The notes under the pieces are model-generated. The model was not told the origin of the DNA and did no database searches. It worked only from the letters and a program-made list of their open reading frames with translations. DNA of 64,000 nt, from the NCBI RefSeq assembly GCF_020216025.1, contig NZ_JAIWNC010000018.1, positions 168,654 through 232,653 on the forward strand, written 5' to 3'. The translations under genes and the position numbers were made by a program. The stretch comes from Jidongwangia harbinensis (GTDB lineage Bacteria > Actinomycetota > Actinomycetes > Mycobacteriales > Micromonosporaceae). Within the stretch, counting starts at the first letter, position 1, and each line of letters opens with the position of its first letter. Positions 45,650 through 53,849 of the stretch are shown here, one piece after another.

Positions 45650-46524
45650 GCGGTACGCCAGGCCGGCGGCTGCCCGAGCCACATCGCGAGCGCCTCGTCG
45701 TGCGGGGCGTAGTGCGCGGTGAGTTCGCGGCGGATGCCCGGGTCCATGTCGGCCGGGCGGGGCCGGGCGTTGTGCCGCTCGAACGGCGGCTTCGCCAGGT
45801 CGGTGGGCAGGCCGAGGAACTCGAGCACCTCGTCGTACACCGGTTCGGGGTCGGCGAAGAACCGCTCGCTCTCCACCACGTGGATGCGTTCCCGGCCGAC
45901 GTGCTGGGCCATCACGCTGAGGTAGCGGGCGTACTCGCCGCGGGCCCGGTAGGCGTGGTGCTGGTGGCCGAAGCTGTAGTACGCCGGGTCCTGGGCGAGC
46001 CGTTCCTCCTGCCGGTGCAGCCGGGCCCGTTCCAGCGCCAGCGCGTTGCCGAAGTCCCGTTCCTGCTCGAAGCCGCGGGCCACCTCGTGCGCGTGCTGCG
46101 AGTACGCCCGCTCGACCGGGTCGCGGACCAGCACCACCAGCTTCGCGCCGGGCAGATCCTGGGCGATCCGGGCGGCCGCCTGCGGGTGGTACATGTAGTA
46201 CGGGCTGGACTCGAACGTCTGCGCCGGTACGCCGTACCGCTGCTTGATCTTGTCTCCGCTGCGCTGCAGCGGGAAGTGCCCGCGGTACCACGACATGCCG
46301 TGCCGGTACGACGTGTCGAAGTAGTGCACGCCCTTGTGCAGCACCGCCTTCAGCACCACCGGGTGCGCGGCCAGCGCCCGGTAGAGCGAGGTGGTGCCGC
46401 AGCGCTGCCCGCCGCAGATCAGGAACGACGGGATCATCCGCGCGGGTGCGGTGATCCGGCCGTACGACCGGGAACCGAGGTGCACCACCCGCTTGACCGG
46501 GGTGGGCACGTTGCGAACGTCCAC
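45646..46524 (-). CDS. PAPS-dependent sulfotransferase (carbohydrate type)
   Basis: 292 residues. The 5'-phosphosulfate loop is FLICGGQRCGTTSLY and the 3'-phosphate motif is LVVLVRDPVERAYSQH, both intact and in the spacing of the Sulfotransfer_1/heparan-type family. QTFESSPYYMYHP lies between them and VVESERFFADPEPVYDEVLEF follows. It should transfer sulfate from PAPS to a sugar hydroxyl in the cytosol. GTG start, 2 bp after the kinase-like gene. An adenylylsulfate kinase that could supply PAPS is encoded about 5 kb upstream on the same strand. Confidence 0.88.
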   Translation of the reverse strand: MDVRNVPTPVKRVVHLGSRSYGRITAPARMIPSFLICGGQRCGTTSLYRALAAHPVVLKAVLHKGVHYFDTSYRHGMSWYRGHFPLQRSGDKIKQRYGVPAQTFESSPYYMYHPQAAARIAQDLPGAKLVVLVRDPVERAYSQHAHEVARGFEQERDFGNALALERARLHRQEERLAQDPAYYSFGHQHHAYRARGEYARYLSVMAQHVGRERIHVVESERFFADPEPVYDEVLEFLGLPTDLAKPPFERHNARPRPADMDPGIRRELTAHYAPHDEALAMWLGQPPAWRTA

Positions 46525-46526
46525 TG

Positions 46527-47756
46527 CTACAGCTCCTCAACCCTGCGGATCAGCACCGGCAGCAGCCAGGTGCCGAGTACGCCGAGACGGGCCCCCGCCT
46601 CGGCCTGACGGTCGGTCAGGTACCGCGCCGCCAGGTCCACCAGGTAGAGCAGCGCGGTGAGTTCCCGGGCGCCGGCGTCGACCCCGAACGGCGCGAGCAG
46701 CTCGCCGGCCTTCCGGACGGTGGACTCCACGGCGCCCGCGGCGTCGCCGGTCGACTGGATCCGCCGCTGCAGGTCGTGGTGCACGGCGTCGAAGCCGACC
46801 GGCACCCCGGTGGCGAACCGTTCCCAGTCCCAGACCAGCAGCGCGTCGGCCAGGTTGGCCATGTTCCAGGGCGCCCAGTCGCCGTGCCAGGCGCCGTACC
46901 GCAGCGTGGTCCGCCCGGCGTGGGTGGCCAGCAGTTCCGCGGCGGACAGCAGTTGCGCGCCTTCCGGCCGGTCCTGCACCGCGGCGAGCCGGCCGCGCAG
47001 CTCGTGCCAGTACGTGCTGCCGGCGAGCGTGCCGGTGGAGTACCCGCAGCAGCCGGCGATGTCCAGCATCGCGGCGGTGAGCCGACGCGGGGCCAGCGGC
47101 GCCCGGGGCAGCCAGACCGGCAGCGCCGACTGGACCAGGATCTGCGAGCCGCGCCACTGCCCGCCGTGCAGCACGGTCGGCACGGTCAGCTTGGTCAGGC
47201 CCGACTTGCCGAGCGCCACCAGCGCGTTCGTCTCCGCCTTGACCAGCCGCTGGGTGAGCGGCCCGGTGCCCATCTTGCCGAACCCGAACGTCTCGCCGTC
47301 CGGGCTGATCAGCTGCAGCACCGGCTTGCGGTTGGCCCGGGCCGGCCCGATGTGCACGCTCACCGCCAGGTCCCGGCCGAGCGCGGTGCGCAGGTAGCCG
47401 TCGATGCTCTCGCCGATCGGACCGGTGACCCGGATCCGGTCGCGCAGCAGCACGCTGGACGCGCCGGTGCGCAGCGCGGCCACCACGGCGTCCCGCTTGA
47501 GCCGGGCGGCCCGGGACTGCGGCTCGGCGTAGCGGCGTACCGCGGCGGCGGCGACCTTGCGCGACCCGGACGGCACCAGCAGCCGCGGCCGGCGGGCGTC
47601 CGGCACCACCAGGTATTCGGCGATCCGCTCCCCCGGGCTGCCGTCCACCGCGCACGGCGCCGGGTAGAGCAGTTCCAGTACCTCGGCCAGGTACTGGGTC
47701 CGCAGGGCGGCGTCGCCGACGGTGAGCGCCGCGGGCGCGGTCCTCACTGGACTCAT
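46527..47756 (-). CDS. APH-like (aminoglycoside phosphotransferase fold) kinase in polysaccharide operon
   Basis: 409 residues. The C-terminal half has choline/aminoglycoside kinase catalytic motifs: YGAWHGDWAPWNMANL (HGDxxxxN) and LLVWDWERFATGVP (DxE, metal). The N-terminal half is poorly defined, with LLVPSGSRKVAAAAVRRYAE and FGFGKMGTGPLTQRLVKAE, the latter a possible Gly-rich ATP loop with invariant Lys. It could phosphorylate a sugar, lipid or small-molecule precursor. Resistance to an antibiotic is unlikely given the operon context. The ATG overlaps the O-antigen ligase stop by 4 nt. Confidence 0.75.
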   Translation of the reverse strand: MSPVRTAPAALTVGDAALRTQYLAEVLELLYPAPCAVDGSPGERIAEYLVVPDARRPRLLVPSGSRKVAAAAVRRYAEPQSRAARLKRDAVVAALRTGASSVLLRDRIRVTGPIGESIDGYLRTALGRDLAVSVHIGPARANRKPVLQLISPDGETFGFGKMGTGPLTQRLVKAETNALVALGKSGLTKLTVPTVLHGGQWRGSQILVQSALPVWLPRAPLAPRRLTAAMLDIAGCCGYSTGTLAGSTYWHELRGRLAAVQDRPEGAQLLSAAELLATHAGRTTLRYGAWHGDWAPWNMANLADALLVWDWERFATGVPVGFDAVHHDLQRRIQSTGDAAGAVESTVRKAGELLAPFGVDAGARELTALLYLVDLAARYLTDRQAEAGARLGVLGTWLLPVLIRRVEEL

Positions 47757-49141
47757 GCTTCTGCTTCCCCCTCCAGTTGGTTGCGCCAGAGCAGCGCGTA
47801 GGCCAGGACCATGAAGGCCAGAGGGGTGGCCAGCGAGTTGTACCAGAGCATCGCGGAGAACGAGGTGAGCAGGGCGGCGCTGCCCGCGATGCCGATCGCG
47901 CTGCGGTCGCGGCGGAACCGCCACAGGCCGTACGCGAAGAAGCCGAGGTAACCGACGGTGCCGACGGCGCCGTGCGCGTAGATGAGCTGCCACAGCTGGC
48001 CGTTGCCGCCGACCGTGAAGTTGCCGCAGCGCTCGCAGTTCGCGCTCTCGCCGACGGTGATCGAGTTGCGGCCGCCGATCGTGGTCCGGGTGGAGCCGTA
48101 CCCGATCACCGGGGACGCGGCCGCGCCGTCCAGGGCCCGTTCGACCAGGAACGAGCGCACGCCGTTGGACTTGCCGTTGTCGAGCCGGGCGTCGACCACG
48201 TCGCCGAGCGGGCTGGCGGTCAGCGCGAGCACCAGTCCGGCGGTGGCGGCACCGAGCAGGACCAGGATCCAGATCTTGCCGAGCAGGACGTAGCGCAGCG
48301 CGACGTACGCCACCAGCACGCCGACGCCGATCCACAGGCCGCGGTTCAGCGACACCACCGCGGGCACCACCGAGACGGCGAGGCACAGCACGGCGAACAC
48401 CCGGGCGCTCAGCTTCCGCGAGGTCCAGGCCGCCACCACCAGCCAGCCGGCCAGCAGGCAGAAGTTGTTGCCCCAGGTGTTGGTGTAGCCCCACGGCGCG
48501 GCCGGGCGGGGTTTGTCACCGCCGACGATGTCCATGATCTGGGCGGCGTAGGGGTGCACCAGGGACTGCACGAAACCCTTGTTGCGTACGCCGTCCGGCA
48601 GCAGCCACTCGACCGGCGAGGTGAACTCGAACCGCCCGGCGACCATGCCCAGCAGCCCGCCGGCCACGGTGATCACGAAGAGCCAGCCGAGCAGCTTCAC
48701 CAGCCGCCGCCGGGGCAGTTCCGCCTCGGTCAGGTTGCCGGCGTAGAGCAGCAGCACGGTCAGCGCCAGGTACATGACGAGCCGGTAGACCACCGCGAGC
48801 AGGCGGTCGGTGGCGTGCTCGGCGACCGTACCCGCCGGGTCCGCGCCGAGCGCCGCGATGCTGATCACCACGGCCGCCAGGAACAGCGCCCACCAGCCGA
48901 AGCCGGGCGGCAGCCGCAGCGCGCGGCCGGCCGCCCGACGGCGGACCAGCAGCACCAGCATGGGCGCGGCCAGGATCGGGAAGATGAGGACACCCAGGCC
49001 GAGCGCCCACCACAGCGGGTAGAGGGCGAGCAGGCTCGCCACCGGCCAGGCCGGGAGCGCTACCGGTCTGGCGGGCGCCTCGGCATGGGCGGGACCGGCG
49101 GTACGGCCGATCGCCGCTCCGCCGGAGGCGAGCAGGGTCAC
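47753..49141 (-). CDS. O-antigen ligase/polymerase family membrane protein
   Basis: 462 residues with about ten membrane helices and one large extracytoplasmic loop between the later helices (VEWLLPDGVRNKGFVQSLVH to CERCGNFTVGGNGQLW). It contains VSLNRGLWIGVGVLVAYVAL, the Wzy_C/O-antigen ligase signature region. In a Wzx/Wzy-dependent pathway it would be the repeat-unit polymerase or the ligase joining polymer to its acceptor. GTG start overlapping the Wzz-like stop by 4 nt; its stop overlaps the kinase-like gene. Confidence 0.85.
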   Translation of the reverse strand: MTLLASGGAAIGRTAGPAHAEAPARPVALPAWPVASLLALYPLWWALGLGVLIFPILAAPMLVLLVRRRAAGRALRLPPGFGWWALFLAAVVISIAALGADPAGTVAEHATDRLLAVVYRLVMYLALTVLLLYAGNLTEAELPRRRLVKLLGWLFVITVAGGLLGMVAGRFEFTSPVEWLLPDGVRNKGFVQSLVHPYAAQIMDIVGGDKPRPAAPWGYTNTWGNNFCLLAGWLVVAAWTSRKLSARVFAVLCLAVSVVPAVVSLNRGLWIGVGVLVAYVALRYVLLGKIWILVLLGAATAGLVLALTASPLGDVVDARLDNGKSNGVRSFLVERALDGAAASPVIGYGSTRTTIGGRNSITVGESANCERCGNFTVGGNGQLWQLIYAHGAVGTVGYLGFFAYGLWRFRRDRSAIGIAGSAALLTSFSAMLWYNSLATPLAFMVLAYALLWRNQLEGEAEA

Positions 49142-50916
49142 CGCTCGTCGCTCTTGCCGTCGACGCTTTCGGTGTGGGTCGCCGGGCTCAGTTCGATCAC
49201 CGCGGTGGCGTCGTCACCGTCGCCCTGCCGGGGCCGGACCGGGGACGGGAGGGGCCGGGCGCCCGGCTTGCCGGGCAGCCGTAACGGCTGGGTGCGGTCC
49301 GCGTCCAGGATCGCGGTCTCGTCCGGTGCCGGACCGCCTCCGCCGCCCGGGGACGACGACGGTGGCGGCGGGAGCGACACCACCGGCCCGTTCGCCTCGT
49401 CGGTACGCAGGCCGGACAGCCGCGGCAGCACCACCGCGCCGAGCAGCGGGGTGCCCACCCGGCGCAGCTGCTCGGCCGCGTCCAGCAGAGCGGGGCGGCG
49501 GGCCCGGCGCAGTTCGACCGCGAGGATCGCCGCGTCGGCGAGGCTGGCCAGACTCTGCGCGTCCGCGCTGCTGCTGGTCGACGGCGCCTCGATGACGATG
49601 TATCCGGACTGCCGGCGCAGCGCCTCCAGGGTGTCCCGGAGCCGCTGCGACTGCATCAGCCCGGCCGCGGTGGCCGCGCCGCCGGTGGTGATCACCCGGA
49701 GCGAGGGGATGCGCGGCGTGCGCTGCAGGACCTTGGCCAGCCCGGTCCGCCCGGCAAGCAGGTCGGACAGGCCGGGCATGGCGGAGACGCCGAGCATCCG
49801 GGCCAGCGGCGCCGCGTCCACCACGCTGTCCGGCAGGTGCGCGCCGATCAGCACCACGTCGCTGCCGGTCCGGGCCAGCGCGGTGGCCAGGTTCGCGGCG
49901 ACCAGGGTGGACGCCGAACCGCGGCTGGCGCCGGTCACCACGATGATCTGGTCGCCCTTGGCCAGGCTGGCGAGCACCTCGTTGCGGAGCCGGTTGAACA
50001 CCCGGCCGCCCGGGCCGTACGGCTGCAGCACGTCGTCGAAGTGCGGCGTGGTCCGCTCGTCGAGCGCGGCGAGCACCGGGATGCGGGCCCGCTCCCGGAC
50101 GTCCGCGGCGGTGCGCAGCCGGCGGTCCAGCCGCTCCCGGGCGTACGCCAGCAGCAGCCCGAACAACAGGCCCAGCATCGCCCCGGTGGCCAGGTTGAGC
50201 GGCGCGTTCGGGCTGGTGGGCGCGTCCGGGACGCGGGCGTCGCTGATGATGCTGCCGGCCGCGATGGTGGTCGTGGTGAGCTCGTTGAGCCGCCCGGTCA
50301 GGTTGTTCAGCTGGTTCTGCGAGTTGCTCCGCAGGCTCTCCAGGTTGCTGCGCTCGGAGCTGCCCGGCTGGGTCCGGGCGAGCCGGGCGTTGATCCCAGT
50401 CAGATTCGTGGTGAGCTGCCTGACCTTGAGGCTCAGCGACTTGATCTGCGCGTCCAGACCGGACCGTGCGGTCTCCTCGCGGTTACGCAGGTACGCCTCG
50501 GCGAACGCGTGCGAGCCGCGCTGGGCACCGTCCGGCGTGTCGGCCTGGTAAGTGATCATCAGGACCGTGGTGTTCGCCGGCACCTCGACCGAGACGTTGC
50601 GGGCCAGTTCGGTCGGCGGCTCGGTGGACCGGAGCAGCGCGGCGGCCTTGGCGGCGACCGCACCGGAGCCCACCAGCTGGGCCTCGGTGTCCAGGTTGAT
50701 CGCGCCCTTGGTGCGTCCGCCGGACTGGTTGTTGTCCTGGTCCACGGCCTGGACCAGCACCGACGCCGACGACTCGTAGACCTTCGGCACCGCACTGGTG
50801 ACGACGGCGCCGAGCCCGAGGCCGAGGCCGGTGGCCGCGAGCACGACCCACCAGTGCCGGCGCAACATGCCGACGTAGTGCGAGAGGTCGGCGGACACCG
50901 GGCGAGTCGCATCCAT
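49138..50916 (-). CDS. Wzz-like chain-length determinant fused to degenerate BY-kinase domain
   Basis: 592 residues. Wzz part: HYVGMLRRHWWVVLAATGLG (first helix 22-43), an extracytoplasmic coiled-coil region to about 215, and a second helix 241-258 after PDAPTSPNAPLNLA. The cytosolic part resembles bacterial tyrosine kinase CpsD/Wzc but the Walker A is GASRGSAST (329-337) with no Lys, and no C-terminal Tyr cluster is seen, so it is probably not an active kinase. The C-terminal tail is Pro/Ser/Asp-rich. L545 is encoded by TTA (49282-49284). First gene of the seven-gene coupled operon. Confidence 0.83.
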   Translation of the reverse strand: MDATRPVSADLSHYVGMLRRHWWVVLAATGLGLGLGAVVTSAVPKVYESSASVLVQAVDQDNNQSGGRTKGAINLDTEAQLVGSGAVAAKAAALLRSTEPPTELARNVSVEVPANTTVLMITYQADTPDGAQRGSHAFAEAYLRNREETARSGLDAQIKSLSLKVRQLTTNLTGINARLARTQPGSSERSNLESLRSNSQNQLNNLTGRLNELTTTTIAAGSIISDARVPDAPTSPNAPLNLATGAMLGLLFGLLLAYARERLDRRLRTAADVRERARIPVLAALDERTTPHFDDVLQPYGPGGRVFNRLRNEVLASLAKGDQIIVVTGASRGSASTLVAANLATALARTGSDVVLIGAHLPDSVVDAAPLARMLGVSAMPGLSDLLAGRTGLAKVLQRTPRIPSLRVITTGGAATAAGLMQSQRLRDTLEALRRQSGYIVIEAPSTSSSADAQSLASLADAAILAVELRRARRPALLDAAEQLRRVGTPLLGAVVLPRLSGLRTDEANGPVVSLPPPPSSSPGGGGGPAPDETAILDADRTQPLRLPGKPGARPLPSPVRPRQGDGDDATAVIELSPATHTESVDGKSDER

Positions 50917-51032
50917 CGGTTCGGCGGCCCTTTCGCGTGAGGAGTGAGTTGAGGCATTCGAGCGTTTCGCCCCCAGGGGTAAACGGCCTGGATGCCGGTA
51001 CGTAACTCCTCCACACGGTCTTTCCCCGGTGC

Positions 51033-52553
51033 TCAGGTCAACTTGGGCTCGACCCAGCCGTTCTCCACCAGGTACGCCAGCACCACGTCGATGGCGTCCG
51101 GCACCGACATGGACGTGGTGTCCAGCACCAGTTCCGCGTCCGTGGGCACCTCGTACGGGTCGTCGATCCCGGTCATGCCGCGCAGCTGCCCGGCCCGCGC
51201 ACGGGCGTACAGGCCCTTGCGGTCGCGCTGCTCGCACACCTCCAGCGGGGTGGCCACGTGCACCAGCACGAAGCCGGCGCCGGCCTCGACGGCCAGCCGG
51301 CGCACCTCGGCCCGGGCGTGCGCGTACGGCGCGATCGGGCAGGCTACGGCCATCCCGTGGTGCCGGGCCACCTCGGCGGCCACCCAGCCGATCCGGCGCA
51401 CGTTGCGGTCCCGGTCGGCCTTGCTGAAGCCGAGCCCGGCGGAGAGTTCGCGGCGCACCACGTCGCCGTCGAGCAGCGTGATGGTGCGCTCGCCGGTCTC
51501 CCGCAGAGTGTCCGCGAGTCCCCGGGCGACGGTCGACTTGCCGGAGCCGGAGAAGCCGGTGAAGAACACCACCAGGCCGCGGTACCGGCGCGGCGGCCGG
51601 ACCCGGGCGAGTTCCTTGGCGACGGCCGGCGGGGTGTGCCACTCGGGCAGCGGGAAGCCGCGGTCCAGCAGATCGTCGATCTCGGCGGGGGCCATCGGCA
51701 GGCGCCGGTTGCGCGGCGGGATGTCCTCGCGCCAGCGCCACTGCCCGTCCCGGTTGTCGTAGGCCAGCTCGCGCGGCACCAGCACCCGCAGCCCGCCGCC
51801 GGAGAGCATGTCGCCGGTGGACAGCACGTGCGTGACGCCGTACGCCAGGGCCACCCGGGCGCGCAGCAACGCGTCGCGCATCTCGTCGCCGCGCGGCATC
51901 AGCGGCACCGCCACGATGGTGGCCGGGGGCATCCGGTCGCGGGCCGCGAAGACGGACCGGACCAGCGCCTCGGGCGGCAGGCCGTCCGGGCCGGGCCCGG
52001 TCACCGGGATGAAGATGAGCAGGTGCGCGGCGAGCGTACGGGCGGCGTGCGCGATCTGCGCCAGCTGCGGGCGGTGCAGCGGACGGTCGGCGATCACGCC
52101 GAGCACCCGGCCCGGCGGCAGCAGCGCCTTGACCTCTTCGGGCGTGCGCCGCAGCCGCTGGAACGGCCCGTGCCCGCCGTCGCCCATCCGGCGCACCGGC
52201 CCGCCGATGCCGTAGAGACCGTCGCTGGTCGGCCAGGTGTCGGTGACCTCGATGGACGCGACCGGGGCGCCCTCCGGGTCGGTCAGGATCACGGTCCGCT
52301 TCAGCGGGTCGTCGAGCACCAGCCGGGCGGCCATCTCGGCGGGAATCTCGCAGGTGACCGCGACCGGCCAGGGCGTGCCGTCGTGCAGGCGGCCGCGGCG
52401 GCGGAGCGCGAGCAGGTCGGCCCGGCCGAGGAAACCGGTCAGCGGGGCGTACGCGCCGGAGAGCAGCAGTTCGAGGTCCGCCAGCTCGTGCGGGCGTGGC
52501 GTGTACGACGGCGCGTCACGCAGCACGTCCTCGGGCAGCATCGAACCGTTCAC
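51033..52553 (-). CDS. cysC: adenylylsulfate kinase with degenerate N-terminal ATP-sulfurylase domain
   Basis: 506 residues. The C-terminal 190 residues are a complete APS kinase: VFFTGFSGSGKSTVARG (P-loop), LLDGDVVRRELS, LGFSKADRDRNVRRIGWVA and CPIAPYAHARAEVR, making PAPS from APS and ATP. The N-terminal 310 residues resemble ATP sulfurylase (APLTGFLGRADLLALRRRG) but the QxRN/HxxH, HPLxG and GRDH catalytic motifs are not recognisable, so that half is probably structural or regulatory. GTG start with GGGGGA 7 nt upstream. It feeds the neighbouring sulfotransferases (inference). Confidence 0.87.
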   Translation of the reverse strand: MNGSMLPEDVLRDAPSYTPRPHELADLELLLSGAYAPLTGFLGRADLLALRRRGRLHDGTPWPVAVTCEIPAEMAARLVLDDPLKRTVILTDPEGAPVASIEVTDTWPTSDGLYGIGGPVRRMGDGGHGPFQRLRRTPEEVKALLPPGRVLGVIADRPLHRPQLAQIAHAARTLAAHLLIFIPVTGPGPDGLPPEALVRSVFAARDRMPPATIVAVPLMPRGDEMRDALLRARVALAYGVTHVLSTGDMLSGGGLRVLVPRELAYDNRDGQWRWREDIPPRNRRLPMAPAEIDDLLDRGFPLPEWHTPPAVAKELARVRPPRRYRGLVVFFTGFSGSGKSTVARGLADTLRETGERTITLLDGDVVRRELSAGLGFSKADRDRNVRRIGWVAAEVARHHGMAVACPIAPYAHARAEVRRLAVEAGAGFVLVHVATPLEVCEQRDRKGLYARARAGQLRGMTGIDDPYEVPTDAELVLDTTSMSVPDAIDVVLAYLVENGWVEPKLT

Positions 52554-52639
52554 CGTGTAATCCCCCTGCAGCCGACTGGAGGACAGTTTGACAGTCTGCT
52601 CGGCCAATGGTCGAGACGGGCTCCGGTCGGGGTTGCCGG

Positions 52640-53734
52640 TCAGCGAGAGGGCGAGCGGGCCGGCGGCGACACGCGCCGCAGCGACGCCGGTGGCGAGGGC
52701 GTGGGCCCCCGGGAGCCGGACCGGGAGCCGAGGTCCCACTGCATGGTGGCCGCGGATATCCGCGCCAACGCCTCCCGCTTCCACGAGTTCTCGAGGGTCT
52801 TGGTCAGCCCGGCGTCCGCCGCCACCCGGACGTTCTCCGACGGTTGCGCGACCGACCAGCTGTCCCGGGCCCACTGCTCCGGGGTGACCACCCGCATCGG
52901 CGCGCCGTTGTTCGGATTCTGGCCGGCCACACCGCGCAGCTGACGGTAGGCGTCGTAGAACGCGTGCGCGGCGAGTTCGCCGGTGAGCGAGATGCGCCAC
53001 GCGCTGGCCGGGTTCGCCTTCTCCGCGAGCCGGGAGCCGGGCTGGATGCCGGTCGGCAGGAACCGGCCCTGCGCCACGTCCTCGGGTCGCACGACGGCCT
53101 TGCCCTCGACCATGTCCTGCTGGGCCAGGGCGAAGTACCGGTCGATCATGTTCTTCGCGGCGAGCCCCATGACCTGCTGACCCGGGCCGCCGGGCCGGAC
53201 CTGGAAGGCCCAGATGTCGATCTTCGGCATCGGGATCAGGGCGTCGTCGTTGTCCAGGTCGTAGGGATTGCCGCCCTGGTCCATAGCGGAGTAGAGGACG
53301 GCGTCCTCGCGAGCGTCGATCATGGGGAACGTGAGGTCACCGCCCCGCAGGCCGTCCGCGCCCGGCGACGGCCGCACCGACAGGTCGGTGATGACGTCCC
53401 CGGTGCGGGCGCCGACCAGGAAGACGGCCATGTCCTTGACCGACACCTCGCCGTGCGCCCGCATCTCGTACGTCCAGATGTCGCGCAACGTCTGCCCGGT
53501 GTAGCCGGAATCCCGCGGCAGCACCCGGGCCAGATCGTCGGCCGCGGCCATCAGGTCGCGCACCGCGAAGCCGGCCTGGTTCGCCATGGCGGAGACACCC
53601 GGCATCCGCGGGCCGTCGGCCGGATGGATCCACAGCTCGCGGGGACGGCCGGGCGACGCCGCGGCCATCTCGCGCAGACGTTCCGCGGTGTAGGCCGGCA
53701 GGTCGCCGCCGATCCAGACCGTTGCCGTCGTCAT
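52640..53734 (-). CDS. hypothetical protein of unknown family
   Basis: 364 residues, soluble, with no signal peptide or membrane segment. It begins TTATVWIGGDLPAYTAERLR and contains WIHPADGPRMPGVSAMAN, DMAVFLVGARTGDVITDLSV, MIDAREDAVLYSAMDQGG, MPKIDIWAFQVRPGG and SLTGELAAHAFYDAYRQLRG. The tail is Ser/Pro/Arg-rich. I do not recognise a family. GGGGGAG lies 4 nt before the chosen ATG, four codons inside the longest frame. It is 86 bp upstream of the adenylylsulfate kinase on the same strand and divergent from the second GH26 gene. Confidence 0.7.
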   Translation of the reverse strand: MTTATVWIGGDLPAYTAERLREMAAASPGRPRELWIHPADGPRMPGVSAMANQAGFAVRDLMAAADDLARVLPRDSGYTGQTLRDIWTYEMRAHGEVSVKDMAVFLVGARTGDVITDLSVRPSPGADGLRGGDLTFPMIDAREDAVLYSAMDQGGNPYDLDNDDALIPMPKIDIWAFQVRPGGPGQQVMGLAAKNMIDRYFALAQQDMVEGKAVVRPEDVAQGRFLPTGIQPGSRLAEKANPASAWRISLTGELAAHAFYDAYRQLRGVAGQNPNNGAPMRVVTPEQWARDSWSVAQPSENVRVAADAGLTKTLENSWKREALARISAATMQWDLGSRSGSRGPTPSPPASLRRVSPPARSPSR

Positions 53735-53812
53735 GGTCTCCCCCACCCTCCGGCGACGCGCCGGTCGACCCTACGACGCAGCGGAACGGCCTCCGGTTCA
53801 TGGTCGGGGTAG

Positions 53813-53840
53813 TCGACAAAACGTACTTTAGGTTTAATAC
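53813..53840 (+). promoter_or_regulatory. A+T-rich putative promoter of the second GH26 gene
   Basis: TCGACA at 53813 and TAATAC at 53835 are spaced 16 bp in a stretch that is conspicuously A/T-rich for this genome, ending 9 bp before the GTG. The arrangement resembles a sigma-70-type promoter giving a nearly leaderless mRNA. Confidence 0.35.
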
Positions 53841-53849
53841 TTCGCAATT

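Noticed and set aside
46527..47756. An aminoglycoside-resistance gene
   Set aside because: The APH-like motifs are common to many small-molecule kinases, and the gene is coupled to polysaccharide polymerase and sulfotransferase genes.
51570..52553. A second, active ATP sulfurylase
   Set aside because: Fold-level similarity only; the catalytic motifs are not recognisable, so I annotate the domain as degenerate.
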